64,000 nucleotides of DNA from Chrysemys picta bellii (GCF_011386835.1 NC_088796.1:87131968-87195967), one strand, 5' to 3'. Shown: positions 33,061 through 48,000, counted from the first letter of the stretch. Program-made: numbers and translations. The notes: generated by a model not told the origin, from the sequence alone.

Positions 33061-36000
33061 ACGAGGGGCCAGGGCTCAGTTCCCTCTGTCCGGCTCCTCC
33101 CCAGCTTCACTTCCCGAGCTCCCCCCCCCCGGAAAACGCCACTCACGCACACGCGCAATTTGCCAGCTGCGAAAGGAATATTTATGCTGGGGCTGCCCTG
33201 AATCCTCCAAAGTGGGAGCGGGATCCAACCTCAATCCCAGTTGCTGCCACCCTCCCTTCCGCCCGCCCCCCACCCTCCACCCCAGGGCTTCCTTAGTTCT
33301 CCGTCCCGTCTGCAAATCCGTGGGTAGGAATAGCCAGGTTTTGGTGGGGCCGGAGGAGGGATTAAAGGTGTCTGCACCAAAACATATATATACTCTGAAA
33401 CCTATATAACGAGGGTTAGAGTTACACTTCCCTAGTTCAGAGTGTGCTGGCTCACTGGATAACTTGCTGTGGTGCAGACAACATATACCTGTACTTTACA
33501 TGTTCACTTTCATCCTGAAGGATCCCAAAGTGTACATAAGGACCATAAGTGAAATAATGGAGCCATATCTCCAGTGAAGGACAGAGGCAACCAGCCAGTG
33601 AAGTGCACTACTGTGGAGGGGGAAAACCATACTTGAATATAGAGAAATATATTAAGATTTTACTTATATGCCAGACAACTCTACCTGTTTTATTGGGAGA
33701 CACCAACATCCAGGGTCCCCATAGATTATGTAATAGATGATGTAGGTGGCCAACTAGATGTCTAATGCTGGTTCTATACAGAGGATAAATCAGCAGTAAA
33801 TTACATGTGCTATGTTAAGGACAGTTTATGTTCTTTGATTTTCACATGTAAGATAGTGTTGGTCAAGTGATACAATTCAAAGCTTGTCTTATCAAGGAAT
33901 CTCTAGAGTTGCAAAGGAAACACTTTTTCCATTGCAAAGCAGGTTGGTTTACAATATCCGTACCGTCAAACAACGTTCACAGTAATGTTTTCATCACTGT
34001 AAACGATGTCTGTAATTTTGAGTACAATGATGTAGTTGTGATGCTGGCAGAGCAGGTGCCAGCTCATGCCCAGGCCTCACTGAACACTTACAAATGCTTA
34101 GCTCGAAACCAGTCTTGTTTACCTGTGTGTTAGCATCATCAGAATAGATATTATATATTAAGTTGATAAGATATTAGATGTTTTGTGTTTATACTTCATA
34201 AAATGCTTGTAGGATGCTGCATGTATTAATCTCACTTATAATCTCTATAGCCCATGGTGTAAAACTATATTGAGTGCTTGCATTGTAAACCTCTGTAATT
34301 GTGTATCTCAACAAACCGGAAAAGAAACATTGATTAAGGTAAAGTGCTTGCCCTGCATACAATAATGGTCCATTGAAAGCAATTGAAAGTAGCATCGGAG
34401 GGCCGAGACTTTGTTGATTGCATTCCTAACTGCCTCCCAAAAGAAGAGAACATCAGTTTGGGGCTCTGGAGAGGAGGGGATAAAAATCCCTGACAAGGAG
34501 AATTTGAATCTCTTGTATGCTATCTGGACTCTGAGTGGCAAGGATTCCTAAACATAAGTAGAGCGATCCCCATGCCGCTTGGCATGGGTTAGCCCTGAAA
34601 AAAGACATTTTGCATTGACCAATCACTACAACGCTGTCATTCTTAGGATTTAGACTGCAACTCATTTGTGTTATATGCTTGCTTGCTTTAACCTGTAAAT
34701 AACTCTTATTTCTTTTGCTTAATAACCCTTTAGTTAGTTTATTACAGAATTGGCTACAAGGGTTCTCTTGGTGTGAGATCTAAGATACCAATTGATCTGG
34801 GATAAGTGACCAGTCTCTTGGGACTGGGAGCAACCTGAATATTTTGTGCTTTTTGGTGTAAGTGACCATTTATCACTAAATCCAGCTTGCGTGTGTGGCA
34901 AGATAGACTGGAGAGCCTAAGGGGACTGTCTGTGACTCCATGGTAAGACAGTTATAGTGATTCAGGAGTTCACATTTTTTACTGGGTTGGTAAAATCTAA
35001 TTGTAGAACATACCACCAGTTAGGAGTGTCTGCCCTGTTTCTGACAGTCTACTCTGAGGTAGGCAGTCACAGTTGTGAGCCACTCCAGACAGCCTGACAA
35101 TAGATCAGGCAGGGGAGTGGTAATCCAGGGGTCGGCAACCTCTGGCACGCGGCTCGCCAAGGTAAGTCCCCTGGCGGGCCAGGCCAGTTTGTTTACCTGC
35201 CGCGTCTGCAGGTTCGTCCGATTGCGGCTTCCACTGGCCGCGGTTCGCCACTCCAGGCCAATGGGGGCTGCGGGAAGTGGCGCAGGCCGAGGGATGTGCT
35301 GGCCACGGCTTCCTGCCGCCCCCATTGGCCTGGAGCAGCGAACCACGGCCACTGGGAGCTGCGATTGGCCAAACCTGCGGATGCGGCATGTAAACAAACT
35401 GGCCCGGCCCACCAGGGTGCTTACCCTGGCGAGCCACGTGCTACAGGTTGCCGACCCCTGGCTTAATCCCTTTAATTTTAGATCAGATTTGGTAACAATA
35501 TGCACTGAAAGCAGTGTGGTAAAAAGCAGTGTGGTAAAAAAAAAGGTGTTTCTATTGCTTTTTCCCCCTCAAACTTTTATCATAATGGTTTTAAAAAAAT
35601 GTCGACCAGCTCCATAGCTGGTCAAAACCCGCATGAAACCATCAGGCAAAATTTAGGCTCTTTTGAAAATTCCTGCTTAAGTGACTTGTTTGAGGTCACA
35701 GAGGGAGTCTGAACCCAGATCTCCTGAATTCCAAAGCAGAGCCCTACCCATAAGATCATTCTTCTACCTACATGCTCACAAAAAAACTCAGGGCAAATTG
35801 AAGGCCTATATCATACATCGAGGCTCACTAACACAGATCCCTGTGGCCAATGGAATTCCATTGACTTGATTAGAAAACAAAATCAAATACAGAATTAAGA
35901 ACATTTCAAGTAATAGAACAAGTCTAATAAAATATTAGTGAAAAAAGTGAATAAGCTCAGCAAGTGAATATGATTATCAGTGTTGTAATCCCATCACCAG

Positions 36001-39000
36001 TAGCAGCACAGAGGTGAAACAAGTACTGTTGTTAAATCTTTCCCTCTTATGTATGGGGGGAAAATAATAAAGAAGCACTTTCCTGATTTGAAGATTCTTG
36101 ACAGTTCAGCAGCAAAACCACTGTTCCTTCAGATACAAAAGATTGATATTTCCCTAAACACCTGTTTAGCGCCTAATTACCTGTATACCTGAAAGTCCAA
36201 CTATTTGTAGGAATCATTGTCTCTCACAGACTGATAGATAAATTCTGCAATTGAGAATCACAACAATATATAAAACTTTAAGTGTTTTGAACTAGGGATG
36301 GAAGAATTTTTTGATGTGCTGCATTTTAAGGTACAGTAACTCCACACTTAAAGTCGTCCCAGTTAACGTTGTTTCATTGCTGATCAGTTAGGGAACATGC
36401 TCATTGAAAGTTACACAATGCTCCCTTATAACATTATTTGGCAGCCGCCTGCTTTGTCCACTGCTTGCAGGAAGAGCAGCCCATAGCAGCTAGCTGGTGG
36501 GGATTTGTAACCAGGGTGGACCAGGAGGCCCCCTATCAGCTCCCCACTCCCCTAAGTTCCCTGTGCGGCAGCTGCCCAGCAGGCTATCAATTGCCGGCAG
36601 TTCAGCTGTCCCTCCCCTCACTGCCATGTGCTGCTCCTGCCCTCTGCCTTGGAGCTGCTCCTGGGAGCCTCCTGCTTGCTGTGCGGGGCGGGGGGGAGGG
36701 GGGCTAATGTCAGGTGTCCCCCTCCCCCCTACTCCTGCCCCCTGCTTACCCCTTCTCCATATAGAGCAGGGTGGGGACATGACAGAGCTCAGGACAGAGA
36801 GAGCTGGCTGGCCACAGTTGCTATCTCAACTTCCTGATATACTTAAAAAGACAATGTACTTAGAATGGTGTCATTGTACTTAAAGGGGCAATGCGTATCT
36901 CTCTCTCTCTCTCCCACACACAGGGTATGTGTCTCTGTCTGTCATGCTGTCTTCCCTCCCTCCATTTGTGCTGCCTTGTAGAGTGTGAGGCTACATTAAC
37001 AATAATGTGTTAACCCTTGAGGGCTCAGCCGAATGCTAGTTCATCATTTAGCAGTAAGGCATTCCCTGGAAAATATCCCACCCTCTTCCACCCTCTAACT
37101 TCATCACCTCAACCAAGCTTCACAATCATCATTGCTGTGTACAGTATTAAATTGTTTAAAACTTATACTATATATAGTTTTTTTTTTCCCTGTGAAAAAA
37201 TTTCCCCTGGAACCTAACCCTACCCCATTTACATTAATTCTTATGGGGAAATTGGATTCGCTTAACATCGTTTCGCTTAAAGTTGCATTTTTCAGGAACA
37301 TAAGTGAGGAGTTACTGTATACAAAGGAAAATAGTTGTAAAACAAAAAATAGACTTCTATTAAATTAATAATAAACAAAAGATATTATATCTTTTGGCTT
37401 GAAACAATAATCACATTCAGTCACAGTCCTCTTGGCCAGATGTTACTTCCAGGATTCCTCAGCCTTAGCTAAAGAATATTGCTGTCTTTACAGAGCCCAA
37501 TCTCTCTCTTTTAACTTATTTATTCTAGTATTTATCAGAAGCTGGACAAAAAAGGTATACAATTTCTCCTGCATTTGCTAAAAGTTAGTGCTCTTTGAAT
37601 CATACAACTATGGTCTATTATGTGTCTCCCTGATCTTGATATAATACAAGCTTTCATTTGTTGTATAGATGAATACAGACTATGTACTAATATAGTGATG
37701 AACAGAATATGTAATACATCTATCAGTAAATATCCTATCTCTTCCATTCGCTATTTCCAGAATCTCATCTCTATTTCCCAGCGGTTTTATCTCTTCCGGA
37801 CCTTCTTGATCCTCTCTTTATATTATGGTTTGAGTATAGTTATGACATTCTTCCTGCTCTGTTCAGATTGTTTCTACTGCTAACACTACAGTCCTGGTCT
37901 GAGGTCACTCAGCTGAGAAGGGTACTTCCTAGTACTTGCTCAGTGGTGCTGTAACAGTTTTTTGCAACCTCTGTGATTCATAATCACATTGTCATGGAGT
38001 GCTGGACACTGGATGCCTGCAGTTAGAAAGCTTGCCAAGAAATCAGATGCTTGCTTTCTTAAGCTACATGCAGACTTGCACCAAAATAGGGTCTAATACA
38101 TACGTTTTGCTATTGTGGTGAAAGTTTGTGTGCAGACCAACCCTGGTGCCAACCAGTCCTGAGAGATGCTAAGTGCCTCCTGGGAAGCAGTGACTATTAA
38201 ATTCATGAAGAGTTGAGGTCACTCAGCACTTAACGAGTTTGCACCCACAGATTCCAGCCTGTGTTTCTATGGAATAAGAAGCATCTGTAGACACTTGTTG
38301 CTAGACCCATCTCCTAACATCAAGATACCCATGGAGAATTAGTGCCTTAACATTTTTTTTAATTAATTTATTATGGATTAAAAAAAGATCCTTGGGGGCT
38401 TTATGATTCTACAAATATCCTACTCAAACTGCATCCCTTCCATTGAAGTATCTTTGGTTTGGGCTGAAGCCAACCCACAGGGTGGAGAAATAGGCTTTTT
38501 TTTTTTTAGCAGCCAATGTATGTTTCTGCAACATTTATACAGCCTGTGATGTATTGCATTTTGGGGGGTAGGGGGTGGGGGGAGGAAATTGCCTTTGACT
38601 AAAATAGTGCAAGATTACCTGGGACTTCAGTGACAGTTGCCGGTTGCTCAGCACTTTTGAAAATTTGGCCAGTCATGTAGGTATCTAACATGGATTTAGA
38701 CACCCATTTTTGATAAGATTGGCCTAAAGGAATAGGAACCCTATTGCTTCCTCACACTTTTGTTGTTGTGGTATGTGCATTTATAGTTCTCTTTTCTTTT
38801 CAGATTCCCATCTCCAATGGTTCTTGGAATTGGACAGGTATGTTCAACAATAAAACTTAATATACTGTAGTTAAGATTGATAATGAAATTAAGTGCTTTC
38901 ATCTTAGGCTACGTCTATACTTACCTCCGGGTTCGGCGGTAAGCAATCGATCTTCTGGGATCGATTTATCACGTCTTGTCTAGTCGCGATAAATCGATCC

Positions 39001-42000
39001 CAGAAGTGCTCGCCGTCGATGCCGGTACGCCTGCTCTGCGAGAGGAGTACGCGCAATTGACGGGGGAGCCTGCCTGCCATGTGTGGACCCGCGGTAAGTA
39101 CCTTGTATTTCGAACTAAGGTACTTCGACTCAGCTACGTTATTCACGTAGCTGAAGTTGCATATCTTAGTTCGAACTGGGGGGTTAGTGTGGACCAGCCC
39201 TTACAGTGCAATAATACTGTTATGGAAGAAATCACTCTTCCTCACAGTTTATCTTTTTTAACAACCTGGAGGAAATTAGGATCCAATTCATCCCTTATGG
39301 GGGAAAACCCATGTAGAGGACTGGAAATGCTACAAACTTTCTCTTGCAAAATTCAGTCAACAAGATGCTCAGCCCTCAAAATCTGCTAGTTCCCAGGATC
39401 CATATGGATCCCAGGGGATCCACTGAAGACCTGGGATTTATGTGTGGTGGCACTGTCTCTGCATTCCCTCATAGTTTTCTCGAATTCCCTTGCAGTTTGC
39501 TAATAGGGATCCACATAATTTTTGTTCTTTGATTACAGAGGCCAAGGGGACAATAAAGCTGAGCACAATGGTGTAGCAGGAGAAAGGGAGAAATCTTTGT
39601 TAAAGAGATATCTAAACATTTGTCTACACTGGGAATGAAAAGAGTTGATGACTCAAAGAAGGAATGGGTGGGGAGAATAGAGCCCAAGAGGGAAACAGTT
39701 ATTTTATATGTAAGTTTAAAATAGCGTTTGGCTCTTACATTGTGTCTTGCTTTTCTTTTCTTATTTTAGATGGCAACCACCATACTTATTCTGTATGTGT
39801 CAAAATTAAATAAGATTATTCACTTCCCTGATTTTGACAAAAGTATCCCTGTGAAGGTATGAAAAGTCTGGATTTTGAAACTAAAAGGAAATTATACCTT
39901 TGTCAATAGTCTTCTTACTGTGGTTTTTCAAAAATGTTTTCTTTGGACAGAAGGTACAATGGAAAAATTGCAAACATTCTGATTTTTCCAGATGTTCCAC
40001 GAAATTTTGATTTTATATCTTTATTTTATTAATTTGTTGTAAGTAGATAATTTAATTTCACTATAAACATCTTGCATTTTATAGAGACAGAATTAAATTG
40101 CAGTTTGATTATATAGTTTGTGTTTAGCATGAGAGAGGATGCATTTGAGACGGTAGTGTCTAACAATAAAATTATCTTCTCAGATCAGCCCCACAGTTTG
40201 ACTCCAGTATTCTGTAGTGGGAAAACACTATTATTATTATTTATGTGTAAACAGGACCCATTTTACTACATGCACTACATACACATAGTAAGAGTGCTTA
40301 TAGTCTGAAAAAACAAGACAAAGGTAGGGTGACCAGATGTTCCTATTTTATAGGGACAGTCCCGATTTTTGGGACTTTTTCTTATATAGGCTCCTATTAC
40401 TCCTTACCCCAATCCCGATTTTTCACATTTGCTGTCTGGTCACCCTAGACAAAGGATAGGAGAAAGGATCTATTATCTCAGTTTGTCATACTGGGAACGG
40501 AGGCACAGAGTGAATAAGGCACTGAGCCTGCAGTGAAATGCACATAGGCAGACTGTTGCATCACTGCAGAATGCCATGGAAGTCACTGGGACTTTGGATG
40601 GGTGCAGAGGTCTGCCCGTGTGCATCGTTTTGCAGGATCAGGGCCTAAATGCTTTGCCCAAGGTCACACAGGAAGTCTGGGTTCAATTCCCAGCTCTTCC
40701 ATTGATCTCTTCAGTCCCAGTCTGGTACCTTAATTACAGAACCATCCTTCCTATAGGGCCTAAGAAGTTTTACCATGAACACACCTTACAACTAAAGAGC
40801 CTGATCCCATGAGCCCTATTTACATGGAATTCCCATTGAAATCAATGGGACTTCTGTGTATAGAAGTCTTGCAGGAACAGCTATGACCAGGGGGAACACC
40901 TGTCTCAGTGGGTAGGTTGGTACTAAGGGGCAGTAGCGCAAATCTCAGAAATGTATTGGATCCTTGAGACCATCTTTTTCCCCATCCAAACTGCTCCCCA
41001 CATACATTCTTTCCATGCTGTACCCTTGGTGCCAGGCATTCCTTTTATATTTTTCAATATTAATGCTTTGGAGGTTTTCTGGGACTATATCTTGAGCAAT
41101 CGGTGTTGCAACATTTCAGCAGTTATTTACCAGCCGTAATACCAGATTTTCCTAGTCTCAGCACGCCAGTTGCATTTATATTTGTTGATTCTTTTACTTT
41201 GTAAAGTGTGTTTAGGCTGTAATTAACTGTAGCACAGTTAGACTCCCTTTCACTTTCAAGTTCTCTTATGTCACTGTGGCTTCTCATTCCCAGCATAGAG
41301 TATTCCAGCATTGCTCTTATCCATTATGCTGTAGGAGAGCCAGAGGCCACAAAATGAAACAAAAAGGCCTCCTGCTAGATGCCAAGCTAGGACTTCTGTG
41401 TATAGAAGTCTTGCAGGAACAGCTATGACCAGGGGGGACACCTGTCTCAGTGGGTAGGTTGGTACTAAGGGGCAGTAGCGCAAATCTAGAGTTGAGGGTG
41501 CTCAGCAGTTAGCATGATTGGACCCACATTTGAGATGGAGAATCTTTAAATTGCAGATAAATTTAATCTGAACTTTGAATTTGAGACCTGAGCCTGCAAA
41601 CTGCTGATTTCAGTGGGAGAAGCTCTCAGTATTTGGCTTTTGTTTGGCTAATTTTTCACTGCCCTCTGGGATTGTGCAAGGTGAGCTGCAGTTGTCTGTG
41701 GTTTTTCACCATTACAATAAGTGAAAATATATTCTCTTTTCCATTGCACTAAGTTCCATTTTCACCCCATATCTAAAGTTCTCTTTCTGGATAACATGCT
41801 GCAGCAGGGGGTTGTTATTACTAAATGTTTGCAGGGTCATGAGAGATTTATAGGCTATAAATAAACTGTCGCCTTTTTCCGCCTCCGTCTCCTTTGTTCT
41901 TCCCTTCTACTTGAGAGCAAATATTGCATAATTTAAAAAATAAATAAAATGTTCATGTCTATATGCTTTTGTCACATAGAGCTTTAAAAGCACAGAATTC

Positions 42001-45000
42001 AGTGTCTCTTGGGGAACACACACAGCAACATCAGGCATGTTGAGACATGTTTTTCCCCCGCCCCATGCCGGTCCAGCTCTGCTAGCTCATGCAGAGCCAG
42101 GCCAGAGCTATGGCTCCTCTCCATCCCCTCTGGTTACCTCTGTTGGCTTTAGACTCCCATGGTCTTTCTGTGTCAGGGATACATAGCTCCTTGCATGCTC
42201 TTTTCGGGCTAGATGCAATCTATTGTTATTTGTTTGTATTGTGGTAGGGCCCAAAGGCTTCTGTCAGAGTCATAGGGTTGTCAACTTTCTAATCACACAA
42301 AACCGAACACTCCTGCCCCGAGGCCCCGCCTGTGCCCCACCCCTTCTCTAAGGCCCTGCCTCCGCTCACTCCATCCCCCCTCCCTCCATTGCTCGCTCTC
42401 CCACCGCACCCCACCCTCACTCACTTTCATCGGGCTGGGGCAGGGGGTTGGGCTGGGGGTGGGGTTGGGTTTGAGGACTCTGGCTGGAGGTGTAGGCTCT
42501 GGGGGTGGGGCCAGGCATAAGAGTTTTGGGGTACAGGAGGGGGCTCAGGGCTGGGGCAGGGTACAGGCTCCAGGAGGAAGTTTGGGTGTGGGAGGGGACT
42601 CCGAGCTGGGACGGGGTTGGGGTGCAGAGTCCTGGCAGTGCTTACCGTGGCTCTCAGGAAGCGGCCGCCAGGTCCCTGCCATGCAGCCCCTAGGCACATG
42701 AGTGGCCAGGGAGGCTCACGCTCCCAGGTGCTGCCCCCGTTGCTCCCATTGGTCATGGTTCCTGGCCAATGGGCACCGAGGAGCTGACACTAGGGGAGGG
42801 GGCAGCGCCCGGAGTCTCCCTGGCTGCCCATACGCTTAGGGTCACAAGGACCTGGTGGCCACTTCTGGGAGCCGCGTGGAGCTAGGGCTGAAAACTGGAT
42901 GCCTGGCAACCCTACAGTGTCAGGACAACATTGTTATAGGTGCTGCCCTAAAGGGCCTACAATCTAACCTAGCCCTAAACATTTAATTTTTCTTTTCAGC
43001 AGTGTGTATAGTTTATATTATTGTTCACTAAGACTCCTCAATAGCTGTACTTAAAATAATCTTTTTCTATACATACCTCCTCTGTGTACTCTATTGTGTC
43101 CTTACAGAAGATCAGTCGTGCTTTCATTCCACCTGCTCAATTGCTTTCTGTTTTAAATCTAAATAAAACCAGTAGGTCTAGGCTAATAATCAAGTATTAA
43201 TTTTGCAAAAGTGAAACCAGTCAAGTGCTGAATATTTCTTTTTTAACGTATATTGGGCCAGATCCTCAGCTAATGTAATTCAGTGTTGCTCTATTGGAGT
43301 CAATGGAGCTATGCCAATGAACACCAGTCAAGGATCTGAGTTTGATAAAGTCAGTGGATGTGAGGTTCTTTCCCCCCCCCCTTAAGAAAAAGAATCTGTT
43401 TCAGGAATGAAGGAATTTTACACTATTAAAATAACTCAAAGTTCCTCAATAGTAAAGCATAGGTCTAATGTGAATTGTGCTCTGACTTTATTGCAGTTGT
43501 TTCCTCTGCCTCTGCTTTATGTTGGAAATCACATAAGTGGATTAACAAGCACCAGCAAACTAAGGTACAGTAAGCGCAGGTCGTAGCTAGACCATTTGGA
43601 TTTTATAATTTTATTCTTGTAGGTACAAAGTATAAGGTTAAAGGTTAAGATTTTCAAAGTAATGCCGGGGACTTAGCTGCACATTAATTTTAATGGATGA
43701 TGTATGACTAAATCCCCTGCACTGCTTTTCAAATCTCAACCAAAGCAGCTGATCAGTTTACAATCTCTGTGCTGCCTTTAGGAGAGATTAGCATGGTCTG
43801 TACCAACAGAGAGTGTGAACGCAGTTTCACTGCATAGATGAATGTGTTTGTTAAATGTTTTCCTCTCTTCATGTGACTGGCCAGCATTCCATTTGTAGCC
43901 CAACAAGTGGGGTGAAACCTGTAAGAAAAATGCCTTTACGTGCATATGAATAGTTTTGAGATCTATGGTGAAAAGCCCTATATAAGACCTAGGTATTTAT
44001 TTATTTATTATTTTCCTTTGTATACAGAAGTCTTGCATGAGTTACGTAGAATGGTACAGGGGAGGGATGGAATTCACATGTAGTAGGAAGGGCAGGCTGT
44101 GGACAGGACATACAGAAGGCATACATACTTACATTTTCTAATCCATGGTGGTTGCCTTCACACCAGGGGTGCAGGTATAAGGATTATTGGCAGGACTGAG
44201 ATGACCTCGGATCTGCTATATGAATTGAGTGACCGAGCTCCCTGTGGAAGGGGATCAGAGGCAGCATGGTTGTAGTAGCACCTGAGGCTGCAGTAGTGCC
44301 CAGGGAACAATTTCCAATAATATTATACTGGAGGGTCCCAAACTGTAGTCTATGGAGCTGGGGCTGATGGTCCTAATTTCCAGCTGAGAGAAACAGAATA
44401 CACGAGAGGGAGATGAAATGAAGAACAAAAGCAGGGGTTAAATTTTCTCCAATAAAACTATCGCTTAATGCATGGAAGATAACTAAAAACCACAAATACT
44501 TTCCTTAATTAACTTTTCCTTGTGTAAGCAGTAGGTTTGTTTACCCCCTGAATAGTATTCAGTTGTCACTGGGAGGGGAAGTGGTCTGTGTGACCATAAA
44601 TGGGCATGGCAAGTGTTCTGTGAGAGAACCTCTGGTAAAATGTGGACCACACTTCGAAAAAAACATGAAAACCCCTATCATAAACCTTTCTGTGTTTTAC
44701 AGTGTTTTAATTGCAAATTAAATTAGATTAAAATTAGGAATTAAAAAGAGTTTGGATGTGTGTTTCATACATTTGAGAGGCTTTGGTGGTGTGAATATAT
44801 ATTGCTTTTTTCTTTTTAAGATAACAAATGAATTTTCTATAATTTAAAGATACTGAAGACCTGATTCTGAAACCCTTTATCCATGGTGTGTAGCATGTAA
44901 TCACCAAAGTCCAATTAAAGTGACATGGCAATTTTCCAATGTGACTGATCCTTTTATAACTGTTGTATGGCCTGCAACAATATGGTATTTAATAATTAAT

Positions 45001-48000
45001 TTGCTGATGTGAATTTGAAATTGCTTTAAGCTCAACAAAATCTAACAGTGAGTATTGTAGTTTGGTTCACAAATTATTTTGAAATACAAAGGTATTGGTC
45101 TATTATAATTTCAAATGCAAGAACCCATCTCCCACTGCAATAATATACTTTTAGATTTACTCATCACAATTTTGCACCATGATTTCATATAATAACATTA
45201 AGGAATACTGCAGTGTTTTAATAGTTAATATGTAATTCACCATATGAAATTTTCCACATCTAGTTTTTGAAAGAATATGTCCTGAAGACAAGATATAGAT
45301 GTATAAATCCAAGATTTCAGTGAGTTGTAAGCCTGAAACTAGGATTTGTATAATTTTTTAACATGATCACTAGTCATTACCTTGTAAAAGGGATTAATTG
45401 GTCCAGATGTCCGAGGTGTCTAATTTCCAAAACATCAGCTGCAAAGGCATTATCAATAAACACACAAGACCCTATAATGCATCATTCTGTGTATACTAAC
45501 AATCTGTTATTCAAATGCAACGATTTTTTTTAATAGACAGGGTTACTACCGACTTACATGATTCTAGTATGTTCCATCTTTTTGGTTTTATTTCATTTTT
45601 TAAATACAAAACCTGGTTGATGTTAAGCACAATCCCTTGAATTATATTTCTTTTATTCATTTATAGAGCCACATTCACTGGTCATATTTAAACTTTATAA
45701 TAAAGGCCCTCATTATTTATTATAACCAGGATTTCTACAGAAAACATCAATTCAGAGGGGCTGCATTAGATAGAATTTGAAAATAATGATTTCTATTCCT
45801 TTTCCTCTTTTCGAACTCTGAGGAGCTTTGTAACAGGTAGCCAAGTTTTGTTTGTTTTGAAAAATTGGCAGGACTCTTTATTTGCAGTGATTATGTTATC
45901 TAATCTGACTCTGGTGTCAGACTGACATTTTTATGTGTGGTAACAGGCTGAGAATTCATTTTGCTATCTTCTTAAGGCTAGTCTATTTAGTTCATCTTCT
46001 GCTTAGTGAATTTAGGTAAGAATTAAGCGAATAAAAATGCTTTGCGTTTGACACAGTGCTTGGATCATTTTTTTTCTTTTTTCTTTTTTCCTTTTTTTGG
46101 ACAGTTTGCCGATGTTTACAGTGCTCAGGAAGTTTACCATTCCACTTACATTACTGCTGGAAATCATCATACTTGGGTGATTTTTGTTTGTTTGTTTGTT
46201 TCATTTGCAAAATACCTTTTATTTTATGTCATTACCAAGTGGAGGATTTGTGGTATTCAGTCAGGATGTTGCATCGCTGATTTTCACTGATTAGAAAAAC
46301 TCAGAGAAGAGTATAGAAACTAGTTAGAATTTATTTGTGAAAATAAAAAAAATATACATTTTTGTGGATCTAGGACAAAATCCGCTCACCTTAATTCATA
46401 TGAGTGAGTCCAGTGACTTCACTTCGCCTGAGTAACATAAGCAGGGTTTGGTCCAAATTGTTGTTTGTTAGGCTAAGGTCTGCTCTTTTTAGACACCAAT
46501 CCTGCAAACTGCTCCAAACAGGCAGAGCCTTGTGCCCACATGCAGCCCTGTGGAAGTCAGTGGAGCTATGCAGGAGGCTGCTCATGCAGAACAGCTTGGT
46601 GGGTTGGGCCTTAAAATGTACTTGCTCAATAAGGCAAAGTGGGCATCTACCAATCTGTGTAAACAGCATTCTTTGTAGGGTTACCATATCTAATAAATAA
46701 AAAAAGAGGACCCTCCACGGGCCCTGCCCCCGCCCATTTCCCCACCCCTAGCCCCGCCCTAATTCCGCCCCCTCCTCCCTCCCACTCCCAGCCACGGGGA
46801 AAGGGCTGCCCCAGCGCTACCGGCTTCAGGGTTTGCCGGGCAGCCCACAGACCCTGCGCCCCCAGCCGGTGCTTCCCCAGCGCAGCTGGAGCCCGGGAGG
46901 GGAAGCGCCCAGCCGGGGGCGCAGGGTCTGGAGGCTGCCCAGCAAACCATGAAGCCGGTAGCGCTCGGGCTTTGGGCAGCCCCTATGCCTCCGGACCCTG
47001 CACCTCCAGCCGGGCACTTCCCCTCCCGGGCTCCGGCGGCGCAGGGTCCGGAGGCACGGGGGCTGCCCGAAGCCGGTAGCGCTCGGGCAGCCCAGCTCTT
47101 AAACAGAGCCGAAGAGGAGCAGAGCCTCCAGCCACGGCGGCTCTGCTCCTCCCCGACTCTTCGGCTCTGTTTAAGAGCCGGGCTGCCTGAGCGCTACCGG
47201 CTTCGGGCAGCCCCTGTGCCTCCGGACCCTGCGCCGCCGGAGCCCGGGAGGGGAAGTGCCCGGCTGGGGGCGCAGGGTCTGGAGGCATGGGGGCTGCCCG
47301 AAGCCGGTAGCGCTCGGGCAGCCCGGGTCTTAAACAGAGCCGAAGAGTCGGGGAGGAGCAGAGCCGCCATTTTCCCGGACATGTTCGGCTTTTTGGCAAT
47401 TCCCCCCGGACAGGGGTTTGACTGCCGAAAAGCCGGACATGTCCAGGAAAAAGAGGACGTATGGTAACCCTAATTCTTTGGCCAAATTAATTAAAAATAA
47501 ATCAGTTGTTTGGTATAAAAGAAATTAGAGTTGTAATAACCAGCCCCAGAATCAATAGACCAAATCATACTGTCAGTTACACAAATGCCACCCCATTGAA
47601 GACTGCGGTTGCATTAGTGTACCTGAGGCAGACTTTGTCCCACTGTCACCAGCATTGAAACATATTTTTCTTGGCTTTACTTTGGAAATTATCTAGCAGT
47701 AGAGGACCTTTGACAATTTGTGACCCTGTTTATCGAGCTATGTTTACAGAACCCAAAGTATTAGAGCATTAGCATTTTGTTACAATAACAATATCTCAAA
47801 AAAGACTATATTTAAATTATGACAAGATTAGCAAAGTAATCTTACAGGCAGAACTCTCCTTGATGTCAGAAAGAACTTTTCCTGCTTAGGGCTACCAAGA
47901 TTTGTCCTTCTGTTGGTTATTTTCCAAATACTAATTGTTTTTGAAGCCTTTTAAATGGACTGGAAGCCAGTTAGTTTCTCTTCTAATATTCTAAATATGG

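Larger units (their letters stand above)
33056..38803 (+). other. SLC35D2: SLC35D2 intron 1
   Basis: A 5.7-kb intron. Besides the two DNA transposons (35126-35460, 36334-37317) it holds an unclassified dispersed-looking segment at 34070-35060 and a diverged antisense MIR at 35676-35770. No internal exon is apparent. Confidence 0.65.

Noticed and set aside
35020..35617. Overlapping 160-180-residue frames on both strands
   Set aside because: They result from the palindromic hAT-type element at 35126-35460.
36897..36914. CT run considered as a regulatory element
   Set aside because: Simple (CT)n microsatellite inside a transposon; no promoter context.
46949..47467. 172-residue frame and opposing 138-residue frame
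   Set aside because: They are products of the inverted modules of the hAT element; the two strands encode near-identical peptides because of the palindromy.
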